Below are positions 37,804-46,865 of a stretch of 64,000 nucleotides of DNA, one piece after another (position 1 is the first letter of the stretch; each line of letters begins with the position of its first letter). Origin of the DNA: Prauserella shujinwangii (GTDB taxonomy: Bacteria; Actinomycetota; Actinomycetes; Mycobacteriales; Pseudonocardiaceae); assembly GCF_003001955.1 (NCBI RefSeq), contig NZ_PVNH01000001.1:248001-312000 (forward strand), given 5' to 3'. The notes under the pieces are model-generated. The model did no database searches and was not told where the DNA came from. It saw only the letters and a list, made by a program, of their open reading frames with translations. Made by a program: the position numbers and the translations under genes.

Positions 37804-38586
37804 ATGAGAGCCACTGGATTGGACGGGCCCGCTGACGAGCGGCCAGAGGCCGGCGTGGCGCAGCGTTTCGCGACGGCCGCGTCCTCGGGGACGGTCTGGC
37901 TGAGGAAAGAGCATGATCGCGCTCGACGCGCTGCGCCTCTGACCCGGGAGCAGATCGTGGAGGTGGCGGTGGCGTTGCTGGACAAGTCCGGGACAGGCGG
38001 ACTGACCATGCGTCGGCTTGCCCAAGAGCTGGAGGTCACGCCGACGGCGCTGTACTGGCATGTGAACACCAAGGACGACGTGCTCGACCTTGCCTTGGAC
38101 CGGATTTTCGCGGAGGTGCGAATCCCTGAGCAGACGGACGACTGGCGGGCCGACGTTCGCACCCTCGTCAGTCGTTGGCGCGAGGTGATGCTGACCCATC
38201 CCTGGGCACCGGCGCTGATCGGCCGCCCCATGTTGGGGCCTAACGTGCTGGCCCGCACCGAGTTCCTGCAGGCTTCGCTCGCCCACGGTGGCCTGAGCGA
38301 GTGTGAGCTGACCGTGCGGACCCGGCTGTTGGCCAACTTCGTCATCGGATCCGCACTGACCGAGGCCACCTGGCGTCAGGCCGGCGACCCCGCGCTGCGC
38401 ACCAGGGCCCGGGACCTCATCACGGCAGATCCCGGCCGATACCCGACTCTGATCGCATCGGGACACCTCGACGAGCAGCGCTGGAGCGACGCGGACCTGT
38501 TCGAGCGCGGGCTCGATGCACTGCTGGCCGACACCGGACTGGCGACCCCTGCACCGCCACCGGCCCACCCAACAGACAGGACTTGA
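37804..38586 (+). CDS. TetR-family transcriptional regulator
   Basis: The 260-residue protein has a TetR helix-turn-helix (LTREQIVEVAVALLDKSGTG, then MRRLAQELEVTPTALYWHVN and KDDVLDLALDRI) and a C-terminal ligand domain of the TetR-class C type. About 50 residues precede the DNA-binding domain. I chose the ATG at 37804 (GGTGGG upstream) because earlier TTG and ATG codons fall in or next to the operator; the alternative ATG at 37795 adds three residues. It probably controlled the adjacent MFS gene, now a pseudogene. Confidence 0.85.
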   Translation: MRATGLDGPADERPEAGVAQRFATAASSGTVWLRKEHDRARRAAPLTREQIVEVAVALLDKSGTGGLTMRRLAQELEVTPTALYWHVNTKDDVLDLALDRIFAEVRIPEQTDDWRADVRTLVSRWREVMLTHPWAPALIGRPMLGPNVLARTEFLQASLAHGGLSECELTVRTRLLANFVIGSALTEATWRQAGDPALRTRARDLITADPGRYPTLIASGHLDEQRWSDADLFERGLDALLADTGLATPAPPPAHPTDRT

Positions 38587-38591
38587 ACGAC

Positions 38592-38822
38592 ATGCCGCTG
38601 AAACGTACCGAAATCACCGCCGAGAGCCGGGAGGAAGCCCGCCGACTACTGGCGCTTTACCGCAAGGGCGGACATGACCAGGCACTCGAGGCCGAAGTCA
38701 CCAACGACGTCGTCAAGCACGGGTTCACGCCCCGCGGCCGTCCCAGGCTGGCGGGGAGTACCAATGGCAATCCTCCGATCCTGTTCTTCGACACCGACGT
38801 CTATCCCGACGTCAGCGCCTGA
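38592..38822 (+). CDS. small unrecognised protein downstream of TetR (76 aa)
   Basis: A 76-residue polar protein (MPLKRTEITAESREEARRLL, ending FFDTDVYPDVSA) begins six bases after the TetR stop; a TTG at 38583 overlapping that stop is an alternative start. Codon use matches the TetR gene. It lies 75 bp from the left end of the IS21 element. No family is recognised. Confidence 0.5.
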   Translation: MPLKRTEITAESREEARRLLALYRKGGHDQALEAEVTNDVVKHGFTPRGRPRLAGSTNGNPPILFFDTDVYPDVSA

Positions 38823-38955
38823 CTCCCCCGCGGCGCGGCTCGTCACACATCCCACCTGGGAAGGATCTGCGGACGACCGGTACCGGCCGCGGCGTGTGTC
38901 AACGGACGCAGAAAACTGACCCCGTGCGGTTCCGGGAAAGTTGACCCCCTTGGGG

Positions 38956-39768
38956 TTAGTCGTGTTTGGCGCGGTTGTCTTTGGCGAGTAGTTCGCGGCG
39001 TTGCCGTGTGCGGTAGGAGTCGCCGGTGAGGGTGAGGACCTCGGCGTGGTGGACGAGCCGGTCGATCATGGCGGCGGCGACGACGTCGTCGGAGAACGTT
39101 TCGCCCCAGCGTCCGAAGGGCAGGTTTGAGGTAACCATGATCGAGCCTTGTTCGTAGCGGGAGGCGACGAGCTGGAAGAACAGGTTGGCTGCGTCCTGGT
39201 CGAAGGGGATGTAGCCGACCTCGTCGACGATGATCAGTTTGTAGCGACGGATCTTCTTCAGCTCGGCCTCCAGTTGGCCGGCGTGGTGTGCGGCGGACAG
39301 CCTGGCGATCCAGTTGCTGGCGGTGTCGAACAGCACCGAGTAGCCGGCGTGGCAGGCCTTGACGCCCAGTCCGATGGCCAGGTGTGTCTTGCCGATGCCG
39401 GGCGGGCCCAGCAGGATGACGTTCTCGGCCTTGGCGACGAAGGTGGTGGTGGCCAGGTGCGCGAGCACGTCGCGGCGCAGCGACGGCAGGTGGTCGAGGT
39501 TGAAGTCCTCCAGGGTTTTGACCTGCGGGAAGTGCGCGGTGCGGATGCGCATGATGGTGCCTTTGGACTCCCGGTCGGCGACCTGGCGCTGCAGGAGCGC
39601 GGCGAGGTACTCCTCGTGCGACCAGTTCTCGTCGCGGGCCTGGGCGGCCAGTTCTTCCCAGAACGCGCCGATGGTGGGTGTCTTCAGCACCCGGGTGAGG
39701 TAGGCGATCATCGAGGGCAGGCCGTCCTTCGGCCCGGCGACGGGTGCCGCCGTGGTGGTTGTGGTCAC
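38956..39768 (-). CDS. istB: IS21 transposition helper ATPase IstB
   Basis: IstB is the AAA+ ATPase that helps the IS21 transposase capture target DNA. The 270-residue protein has Walker A GPPGIGKTHLA at about residues 116-126, Walker B LIIVDEVGYIPFD near 175 and the sensor segment MVTSNLPFGRWGE. Its ATG overlaps the istA stop, the usual coupling in this family. Confidence 0.95.
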   Translation of the reverse strand: MTTTTTAAPVAGPKDGLPSMIAYLTRVLKTPTIGAFWEELAAQARDENWSHEEYLAALLQRQVADRESKGTIMRIRTAHFPQVKTLEDFNLDHLPSLRRDVLAHLATTTFVAKAENVILLGPPGIGKTHLAIGLGVKACHAGYSVLFDTASNWIARLSAAHHAGQLEAELKKIRRYKLIIVDEVGYIPFDQDAANLFFQLVASRYEQGSIMVTSNLPFGRWGETFSDDVVAAAMIDRLVHHAEVLTLTGDSYRTRQRRELLAKDNRAKHD

Positions 39769-41030
39769 TCGTTCCTCGCTTTCGTCACTGGTGCGGACGG
39801 GTTGAAGTCGACGCCGAACAGGGCGTCGTAGTCCGGCAGGGCCCGCAGCATGACGGCGTGGCCGTCGGCATGGTGGCGGGTAGCTGCCTGACGTCGTTGC
39901 CGATCCTCGGCCAGTGCCTGGCGCATCTGCTGCGCGGTGGCGGCGTGGCCCGGGTCGGTGACCACGCCGTGTTTGGCCCAGGACCGCTCGTGGCGGGCCA
40001 CGACCTGCCCGTCACAGACCACCGTCACTTCCCGCAGGGAGGCGGTCACGTCCACGAACCGGCCGATGCACCGCGGATCGACGGAGTAGTCAACGGTGTC
40101 GACACGCACGTGGTAGTCACGCGGCAGCCGCACTCGATGGGTCAGGCCGATCGGTGGGGCGACCGGTGGCAGCGGCAGCATCGCTTGGTAGTCCACCTCC
40201 AGCAGATCCACCGGGCGTCCCTGGATCGAGCGCACGGTGCGGGTGTTGGCCCGGGCCAGCCACTCGGTGAGCTGCTCGTTGAAGTCCGCTGGCGAGCCGA
40301 ACGTCCGGCCGGGCAGGAACGAGGTCTCCAGGAATCCGTTGTGGCGCTCCACCATGCCCTTGAACTCCGGATCACGCGGCGGCGCCAACCGGATCTGGGT
40401 GGCCAGCGTGCCGGCGAACGCCGCTGCCGGTGTGCTGACCCGCCCGCCACCACCGATCGCGGACTCCCGGTCCCACAACAGCGTCTTGGTCACCCGGCCG
40501 ATCCCGCAGATCAGCGCCCACATCCCCGAGAGGATGTCGCCGGCCTGCCGGGACGGGATCATCGTCGCGGCCATGAACCGGGAAAACGCCAGCGTCATCA
40601 CCAGCACCGGCAGCATCCGCTGCTGGCCCGGCCCGACCGGGATCCGCGGCGCGGGAAACCACAGGTCGCACTGGGTCAGCAGGCCCGGCTGGTAGGTCAC
40701 CCGGTCCACCGGATCGATACCCACGTACTCCGGGCGGATGCGTGCCAGCAGCTTCTTCAACGGCCCTTCCGAGTACGGCCAGCCGATCCGCTGCGAGATC
40801 ACCGGCGTCGGCATCCTCGGCCACTCCCGCAACAGCGCACGAATCTGCGGCTCGTACGCGTCAGCCACCGAACCACGGCGCGCCCGTTGGTACTTCGGCG
40901 GCCCGTCCGACCGCAGCGCCGCCCGCACCGTGTTACGCGCCACCCCCAGCCGCCGCGCGATCTCCTTGATCGGCACACCCTCCGCCCGATACAAGCGGCG
41001 GATCTCAGCCCAATCCTCCAACTTCAGCAC
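39765..41030 (-). CDS. istA: IS21 transposase IstA
   Basis: The 421-residue DDE transposase starts MLKLEDWAEIRRLYRAEGVP with an HTH segment (IKEIARRLGVARNTVRAALR) and continues with an integrase core (CDLWFPAPRI; PRDPEFKGMVERHNGFLETS with the catalytic glutamate). It is full length. Transcription runs from the right end of the element toward istB. Confidence 0.95.
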   Translation of the reverse strand: MLKLEDWAEIRRLYRAEGVPIKEIARRLGVARNTVRAALRSDGPPKYQRARRGSVADAYEPQIRALLREWPRMPTPVISQRIGWPYSEGPLKKLLARIRPEYVGIDPVDRVTYQPGLLTQCDLWFPAPRIPVGPGQQRMLPVLVMTLAFSRFMAATMIPSRQAGDILSGMWALICGIGRVTKTLLWDRESAIGGGGRVSTPAAAFAGTLATQIRLAPPRDPEFKGMVERHNGFLETSFLPGRTFGSPADFNEQLTEWLARANTRTVRSIQGRPVDLLEVDYQAMLPLPPVAPPIGLTHRVRLPRDYHVRVDTVDYSVDPRCIGRFVDVTASLREVTVVCDGQVVARHERSWAKHGVVTDPGHAATAQQMRQALAEDRQRRQAATRHHADGHAVMLRALPDYDALFGVDFNPSAPVTKARNE

Positions 41031-41099
41031 CCTCCAAGATCTAGGAGGGGGTCAACTTTCGGAGTACCACAGGGGGTCAGTTTTCAGGATCCGGCGACA

Positions 41100-42000
41100 G
41101 GCGTGAATTTGGGCAGACGAATTCGCCACCGGGAACCGGCCACGGCCGGACCAGCCACCAAAATGGGCGCCCTGACTCGGTCATCGCATCACAGGCAATG
41201 CACGGAACGACCGATGCTGACGGCAGGGGGCTGCTGATGGAATCTGTGACAGTGGTTTAGGCCGCCGGGGTGGCGGCCTGGCTTCGTATTCGATGGGGGT
41301 CACGGAGGCGCTTGCAGCGCACGGAGCGCGAGCTTGCCCAGGCGATCCGCAGCCAGAAGGAGTCCGAAGAGAAGCCAGGCTGCGACTGCCAGGCCCTCCA
41401 GCCGAAGTGGATGCTGCGCATGCCGCGCCGAGCAGGATCGCGCATAGTGGCGTATGACCGAAAGCCGATGGGGCCTACAGGTTCATCCTCAGGCCCTGAG
41501 TTCGCTGACGATCCATCCTGACAGGCGACGCAATACGCGTGAAAGCAAGCCTGTGATCGGCCCCAGAGTCGGGGGGCCGACCGCGATCGTCGCTGCGAAA
41601 GGGCCGATTTCTGGGACGGTGTCGAGGGCCGATGAGGCCTCCGGTGACGAGGCCCGCGAGAAGGCCAGTCAGAGGTGGATACGACCCGTCATCGCGTTAC
41701 CTTCGGTGGGTGCGTTCAGGTGCGGGCGAAGGGTAGGTACCCGGTTCGCGTGCGAGCACTGCTCGAGGACGACGGGCAGCCTTCTCGCACGATCACGGCG
41801 CGGCTTCCCATGGCTTGCCCTGGCATGGGGAGGGCGGAAGGCTGGCCGGGCGGCCGTCACCTTGCGACGCTGGGAACCGGCATCGAGGCGCCAACGTGCT
41901 CGCGTCGGCGGCTTCCCTCCGCATCCGTGCGGGCAGGCTCGTCCAGGCCGGTCCGGATCCATCGGCGCTGAGGTGAATCCAGGGATCGGACGGTCACCGG
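41100..42000. other. about 0.9 kb without a convincing gene
   Basis: Open frames here are short, overlap one another on both strands and have no recognisable domain. One 83-residue plus-strand frame at 41270-41521 (SRRRLQRTERELAQAIRSQK) looks helical and may be a remnant. The base composition is less GC-biased at third positions than in flanking genes. I see decayed DNA bounded by the IS21 element and a large palindrome. Confidence 0.5.
41259..41279. terminator. GC-rich hairpin
   Basis: AGGCCGCC-GGGGT-GGCGGCCT forms a perfect 8-bp stem with a 5-base loop, followed by GGCTTCG. It could end transcription of decayed genes to its left or of the IS region. Confidence 0.45.
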
Positions 42001-42048
42001 CCTCGTGAGTGGCGACCGTGGTTCTAACCACGGTCGCCACTCACGAGG
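42001..42048. terminator. 23-bp perfect palindrome beside the acyltransferase
   Basis: Arms 42001-42023 and 42026-42048 are exact inverted repeats with a 2-base centre. The arm contains GTGAGTGGCGACCGTGG. It overlaps the last codons of the minus-strand acyltransferase gene, so it probably stops its transcripts. No T-run is present, as is common in actinomycetes. Confidence 0.65.
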
Positions 42049-42859
42049 GGCGCCAGGGGCTGCGGGTGTCGGTCGGCCGGGTGGGGTCGTGGAAGCGGGG
42101 CCGGTCCGGTTCGTCGCGGCGCAGTGGCGCCAGCCCGGCGGTGATCGCACGCATGATCTCGGCGTGTGCCTTCACGGCGTCGCCCGCCTTGCCCGCGCGG
42201 AACGCCGACAGGTCGACCGGCTCGCCGAAGTGCACCCGGAACGTGGGCCTGCGCAGCGGCGCCGTGAACCCGGAGCGGGCCAGCGGCACGATGTCGGACA
42301 GCCCGCGCACGGTCTCCGTGCCCCAGTACACCGCCTCGTGCGCGCCCCACTGGCTGATCGGCACCACCGGCACGTCCGCCGCCAGCGCCAGCCGGGCGGC
42401 GCCCGTCTTGCCGCGCTCGGGCCACAGCCCGGGGTCGTGGCTGATCCGGCCCTCGGGGTAGACGATGATCGGCGCCCGGGTGGACCGCAGCGCCTCGACG
42501 GCCTGCCCGAACTGCTCCACGGCCGACGCCGAACCGCGGTCGACCCGCAGGTGCCCGCTGGCGCGCAGGGCCGGGCCGATCAGCGGGGCGTCCAGCAGGC
42601 CACCCGCCAGCAGGAACCGCGGCGACAGCCCGATCCGGCGGCACGCGGCCATCAGCACGAACGCGTCGAACACCCCGATGTGGTTGGCGGCCATGAGCAG
42701 CGGCCGCCCGCGCAGCTCGCCGGGCACGCCACCGCTCACCCGCAGGTTCCCGGCCAGCCCGACCAGCCCCTGGTCGAGGGCCAGCATCGTTCGCCAGACC
42801 AGTGGAACGTGCTCGTCCCGGCGTGTCGCCCTGCCGTCGTCGTGGTACAGCGCCACCAT
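42041..42859 (-). CDS. 1-acyl-glycerol-3-phosphate acyltransferase-like protein
   Basis: The 272-residue protein belongs to the PlsC-type lysophospholipid acyltransferases, which add fatty acids to glycerolipid precursors at the membrane. It has the catalytic HxxxxD in NHIGVFD near residue 61 and the acceptor-binding block YPEGRIS near 134. Homology starts at the ATG at 42859 (MVALYHDDGR); an upstream start adds 17 atypical residues. It is divergent from ftsK. Confidence 0.85.
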   Translation of the reverse strand: MVALYHDDGRATRRDEHVPLVWRTMLALDQGLVGLAGNLRVSGGVPGELRGRPLLMAANHIGVFDAFVLMAACRRIGLSPRFLLAGGLLDAPLIGPALRASGHLRVDRGSASAVEQFGQAVEALRSTRAPIIVYPEGRISHDPGLWPERGKTGAARLALAADVPVVPISQWGAHEAVYWGTETVRGLSDIVPLARSGFTAPLRRPTFRVHFGEPVDLSAFRAGKAGDAVKAHAEIMRAITAGLAPLRRDEPDRPRFHDPTRPTDTRSPWRPS

Positions 42860-42986
42860 GGCGCAACAGCATGTCACGCGGCGGGGTGACGCCGTCGCGG
42901 GCTCCGGCAAAACGCGGTGACGGATGTTTCACCCGTGCCGTGAGTGGCGCACGTGATTCCTGCGCCAGGACGGTTACCGTAGAGAT

Positions 42987-45515
42987 ATGGCGAGCGGGTC
43001 GACGACAAAGGGGAGAAGCACGGCACGCGGTGGCGGCAGAGGCGGCAGCTCCGGACGGGGCTCCGGCCGCTCCCGGCCGCCCTCGTCCCGCACCTCCCCG
43101 CGCAAGTCCACCGCCCGCAAGCCGGCCGCGCGCAAGCCCGCCCGCCGCCCGCGCCGGTCGTCCGGCGGGGCGTTCGGCCGGACCGTCCGCGGCGGCTGGA
43201 ACCTGGTCGCCAAGGGCGTCGGCTCGCTGGCCCGCACCGTGGGGCGCACCCGGGAGCTGGAACCCGAGCACCGCCGCGACGGCGTCGCTCTCGGCCTGAT
43301 CGCGCTGGGCCTGGTGACCGCGGTCGGCGTGCTCTGGCGGGCCGCGGGCCCCGTCGGCGACTGGGTCACGATCGGCACCCGCAGCGTGCTCGGCGCGGGC
43401 GCGGTGGCGCTGCCGCTGGCGCTCGTCGTCGCGGCCGTCGCGCTGATGCGCTCGGAGCCGCGCCCGGACACCCGGCCGCGCATGGTGATCGGCACGCTGC
43501 TGGTCACCCTCGCCCTGCTCGGCCTGCTGCACCTGTTCAACGGCAGGCCGCAGGTGCTCGACGACCAGATGTACGCGGGCGGCTGGCTCGGCTGGTTCTC
43601 CGGCGAGTTGCTGGCCAGGGGCGTGACCGTGTGGGTCGCCGTGCCCCTGCTCGTGCTCATCCTCGGCTACGGCGTCCTGGTGTTCACCGGCACGCCGGTG
43701 CGCCAGATCCCGCAGCGGCTCCGCGAGTGGGGCGCCGACCCGGAGGACCTCGACGACGCCGTCGCGGAGCCGGAGCCCGCGCGCGACGACATCACCAGCA
43801 CCGACCCGGCCACGGCGCGCCTGCGCAAACCGTCCCGGCGCAGGCAGGCCAGCACCGTCCAGGACGGCGAGGCGGACGGCGCCGCGCCCACCGCGGCGGC
43901 CGTCCCCGCGGCCGCCGTCCCGGCCGACCCGGTGCCCGAGGAGACCGCCGAACCGGCTCCGCGCAAGGGGCGGGGCAAGTCCGAGCCCGCGCTGTCGGTC
44001 ACCCGCACCGTCGAGGGCGACTACGACCTGCCGCCACCGGACCTGCTGACCCCGGGGGACGCGCCGAAGACCCGCAGCAAGGCCAACGACACGATGATCG
44101 AGGCCATCACCGGCGTCCTCGAGCAGTTCAACATCGACGCGCAGGTCACCGGCTTCACCCGGGGCCCCACCGTGACGCGGTACGAGGTCGAGCTCGGCCC
44201 CGGCGTGAAGGTCGAGAAGATCACCGCGCTGACCAAGAACATCGCCTACGCCGCGGCCACCGAGAACGTGCGGCTGCTCGCGCCCATCCCCGGCAAGTCC
44301 GCCGTGGGGATCGAGGTGCCCAACTCCGACCGGGAGATGGTGCGGCTCGGCGACGTGCTGCGGTCGTCCGCCGCGGCCAAGGACAACCACCCGATGGTGA
44401 TCGGCCTCGGCAAGGACATCGAGGGCCACTTCGTCACCGCCAACCTGACGAAGATGCCGCACCTGCTGGTGGCGGGGTCCACCGGCTCCGGTAAGTCCAG
44501 CTTCGTCAACTCGATGCTGGTGTCGCTGCTCGCCAGGGCCACCCCGGACGAGTGCCGGATGATCCTCATCGACCCGAAGATGGTCGAGCTGACGCCGTAC
44601 GAGGGCATCCCGCACCTGATCACGCCCATCATCACCCAGCCGAAGAAGGCCGCCGCCGCGCTGGCCTGGCTGGTGGAGGAGATGGAGCAGCGCTACCAGG
44701 ACATGCAGGCCAACCGGGTGCGGCACATCGACGACTTCAACCGCAAGGTGCGCTCGGGCGAGATCACCGCGCCACCGGGCAGCGAGCGCGAGTACCGGCC
44801 GTACCCGTACATCATGGCCATCGTCGACGAGCTCGCGGACCTGATGATGACCGCGCCGCGCGACGTCGAGGACGCGATCGTGCGGATCACCCAGAAGGCC
44901 AGGGCCGCGGGCATCCACCTGGTGCTGGCCACCCAGCGGCCGTCGGTGGACGTGGTCACCGGCCTGATCAAGACCAACGTGCCGTCGCGGCTGGCGTTCG
45001 CCACGTCGTCGCTCACCGACTCGCGGGTCATCCTCGACCAGCCCGGCGCCGAGAAGCTGATCGGCATGGGCGACGCCCTGTACCTGCCGATGGGGGCGGG
45101 CAAGCCGGTCCGCATCCAGGGCTCCTTCGTCAGCGACGAGGAGATCTCGTCGATCGTCAACTTCACCAAGGAGCAGGCGCAGCCGGACTACACCGAGGGC
45201 GTCACCGCCGCCAAGGCCGGGGAGAAGAAGGAGATCGACCCGGACATCGGCGACGACCTGGACGTGCTGCTGCAGGCCGCCGAGCTGGTGGTCACCTCGC
45301 AGTTCGGCTCCACCTCGATGCTGCAGCGCAAGCTGCGGGTCGGCTTCGCGAAGGCGGGCAGGTTGATGGACCTGCTGGAGACGCGCGGCATCGTCGGCCC
45401 CTCCGAGGGATCGAAGGCGCGGGACGTGCTCATCAAGCCGGAGGACCTGAACTCGGTGCTGACCATGATCCGCGGCGGCGATCCCGGCGAAGCGGCCGGG
45501 GGCGAGGAGGGCTGA
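42987..45515 (+). CDS. ftsK: DNA translocase FtsK/SpoIIIE
   Basis: FtsK pumps chromosomal DNA through the closing division septum. The 842-residue protein has a basic N-terminus, four membrane helices (about residues 95-210), a linker rich in Pro and Ala, and the motor domain with Walker A AGSTGSGKSSF near 497-507, LIDPKMVEL and MAIVDELADLMM. The C-terminal gamma winged helix (TSQFGSTSMLQRKLRVGFAK) reads KOPS-like DNA. It is the start of the right-hand half of the conserved mycobacterial block. Confidence 0.97.
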   Translation: MASGSTTKGRSTARGGGRGGSSGRGSGRSRPPSSRTSPRKSTARKPAARKPARRPRRSSGGAFGRTVRGGWNLVAKGVGSLARTVGRTRELEPEHRRDGVALGLIALGLVTAVGVLWRAAGPVGDWVTIGTRSVLGAGAVALPLALVVAAVALMRSEPRPDTRPRMVIGTLLVTLALLGLLHLFNGRPQVLDDQMYAGGWLGWFSGELLARGVTVWVAVPLLVLILGYGVLVFTGTPVRQIPQRLREWGADPEDLDDAVAEPEPARDDITSTDPATARLRKPSRRRQASTVQDGEADGAAPTAAAVPAAAVPADPVPEETAEPAPRKGRGKSEPALSVTRTVEGDYDLPPPDLLTPGDAPKTRSKANDTMIEAITGVLEQFNIDAQVTGFTRGPTVTRYEVELGPGVKVEKITALTKNIAYAAATENVRLLAPIPGKSAVGIEVPNSDREMVRLGDVLRSSAAAKDNHPMVIGLGKDIEGHFVTANLTKMPHLLVAGSTGSGKSSFVNSMLVSLLARATPDECRMILIDPKMVELTPYEGIPHLITPIITQPKKAAAALAWLVEEMEQRYQDMQANRVRHIDDFNRKVRSGEITAPPGSEREYRPYPYIMAIVDELADLMMTAPRDVEDAIVRITQKARAAGIHLVLATQRPSVDVVTGLIKTNVPSRLAFATSSLTDSRVILDQPGAEKLIGMGDALYLPMGAGKPVRIQGSFVSDEEISSIVNFTKEQAQPDYTEGVTAAKAGEKKEIDPDIGDDLDVLLQAAELVVTSQFGSTSMLQRKLRVGFAKAGRLMDLLETRGIVGPSEGSKARDVLIKPEDLNSVLTMIRGGDPGEAAGGEEG

Positions 45516-45578
45516 CGACTGTCCTGAGTGGCTCGTTACTGACGAAATTCGTCAGTAACGAGCCACTCAGGACAGTCG
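45516..45578. terminator. 31-bp perfect palindrome between ftsK and phospholipase
   Basis: Arms 45516-45546 and 45548-45578 are exact inverted repeats around one base. The arm includes GTCCTGAGTGGCTCGTTACT. It begins directly after the ftsK stop and ends six bases before the stop of the convergent phospholipase gene, so it can terminate both. It shares TGAGTGGC with the palindrome at 42001. Confidence 0.75.
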
Positions 45579-45584
45579 GGCTCG

Positions 45585-46025
45585 CTAGCTGGCGCCGAAC
45601 TGGCGGACCGCCTGGTAGTAGGTCCAGGCGGCGCTGTCGCACTGCCAGCGGCCCGCGCAGATGGTCTTCATGTCGGAGTAGAAGTTGTCGTCGATCCGCT
45701 TGCGGTTGGCCTCGGTGAACCGGCCCTGGTCCTTGTAGTTGCGGTAGCCGAAGTCGTGCCGGTGACACGCGCGGGTGAAGTCGTAGCCCAGCGGCTTGTC
45801 CGGCGACCACGAGCACGCGTCGGACGACCAGTCGAGCACGTCGTCGTACGGCGTGGTGGTCCGGAGCTGCGCGAACTGGGACAGCGAGACCTCGTACAGG
45901 TATCTGTCGGTGATCGTCACCTCGTCGACGGCCGGGGCGGTTCCGGCGCCGAGAAACAGGCTCGCGGCCACGGCGACGGTGGCGGTGGTTCCACGGACGG
46001 TGCGGCGCAGGGTGGACGCGGTCAC
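45585..46025 (-). CDS. secreted phospholipase A2
   Basis: The 146-residue protein starts with a Sec-type signal peptide (basic VTASTLRRTVRG, then VAVAASLFLGAGTAPA) and has the prokaryotic phospholipase A2 active site CHRHDFGYRNY with the His-Asp dyad, plus cysteines that could form two disulfides. It would hydrolyse phospholipids outside the cell. GTG at 46025 was chosen because it begins the signal peptide, behind GAGGGAG. It is downstream of the peptide-modification operon, with 103 bp between. Confidence 0.9.
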   Translation of the reverse strand: MTASTLRRTVRGTTATVAVAASLFLGAGTAPAVDEVTITDRYLYEVSLSQFAQLRTTTPYDDVLDWSSDACSWSPDKPLGYDFTRACHRHDFGYRNYKDQGRFTEANRKRIDDNFYSDMKTICAGRWQCDSAAWTYYQAVRQFGAS

Positions 46026-46128
46026 GGGTTGCTCCCTCGCTGATCGACATGGGCAGGGGTGGATCAGCGTGGCGTGCCGGGCTCCGGTGCCACCACCTCC
46101 GAAAGGCGGACACCGCGTGAACAGTCGC

Positions 46129-46860
46129 CTACGGAGCGGTACCGCCCGCGAGCGCCACGGCGAGGCGCGCCCCGGTGCCGGCCAGGCCGAGCAGGGCGAG
46201 CACCGGGCGGTCGGCGGCACCGCCGAGGAGGTAGCCGCCCAGCCCGTCGGCCGCGAGCCGCAGGGCCACCGACTGCGCCGCGGCACCGGCCTCGATCAGC
46301 CCGAACCGGCCACCCCGCTCGCCGTACTTGGCGAGCAGCGCGGCGTCCGCCAGCACGAACACGAGCACGAACTGCGGGGCGCCCGCCCCGGGCGAGGCGC
46401 CGAGCAGCGGGCCGAGTTCGGGCCACGGCGGGCACGGGCCCACGTCCTGCAGCGCGTGCCGGTCCGGCTCGTGGCGGCACACCCGGCCGGACAGCGGGTG
46501 CCGCACGGCGAGCAGCAGCGGGTAGCACCGCACCGCGTGGCACCCGCCCGCCGCGGGATGTCCCCGGCCGCCGCCGTCGGCGGCCAGCGCGGACAGCGCG
46601 GAGCCGAGCGCGGGCCACGGCAGCGGGCCCGCCCCGAACGTCCGCACACTGCGCCTGCGCCGGAGGAGCCGGGCCAGCCGGTCGCGCGGCCGGCGCAGCG
46701 CGTGGTAGCGCCCCGGCAGTTCGAACGGGTCGGGCGCCGGTCCGTCCGGGCGGTACGCGGCGAGCGTCCCGGCGAGCCTGCGCTGGGTGAGCGGGGTGAC
46801 GCGGCTGGCCGTCCAGAAGTCCTCGAACGGCGAGGGCCCGACCCGGTCTCCGGTGTCCAC
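46129..46860 (-). CDS. SagB-type FMN-dependent dehydrogenase (TOMM oxidase)
   Basis: SagB/McbC enzymes oxidise azolines to thiazoles and oxazoles in ribosomal peptides. The 243-residue protein is a nitroreductase-fold enzyme with RRRRSVRTFGAGPLPWPALG at about residues 67-86 (the RRSxRxF flavin-binding pattern) and FGLIEAGAAAQSVALRLAAD near the C-terminus. It is shorter than many SagB proteins. It is the last gene of the operon, five bases after the YcaO stop. The GTG at 46860 was chosen; an upstream frame belongs to antisense of YcaO. Confidence 0.85.
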   Translation of the reverse strand: MDTGDRVGPSPFEDFWTASRVTPLTQRRLAGTLAAYRPDGPAPDPFELPGRYHALRRPRDRLARLLRRRRSVRTFGAGPLPWPALGSALSALAADGGGRGHPAAGGCHAVRCYPLLLAVRHPLSGRVCRHEPDRHALQDVGPCPPWPELGPLLGASPGAGAPQFVLVFVLADAALLAKYGERGGRFGLIEAGAAAQSVALRLAADGLGGYLLGGAADRPVLALLGLAGTGARLAVALAGGTAP

Positions 46861-46865
46861 AGTGG

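Larger units (their letters stand above)
38897..41099 (-). mobile_element. complete IS21-family insertion sequence
   Basis: A 2203-bp element carries istA and istB and is bounded by imperfect inverted repeats that begin TGTC at both ends. The left end reads TGTCAACGGACGCAGAAAAC and the right end, reversed, TGTCGCCGGATCCTGAAAAC; CTGACCCC and GAAAGTTGACCCCC follow in both. The six bases GGCGTG flank it directly on both sides (38891-38896 and 41100-41105), a target-site duplication. Intact genes and matching duplication point to a recent insertion. Confidence 0.92.

Noticed and set aside
42024-44918. 964-residue minus-strand ORF
   Set aside because: It is antisense to ftsK and out of frame with the acyltransferase; composition is typical of a shadow.
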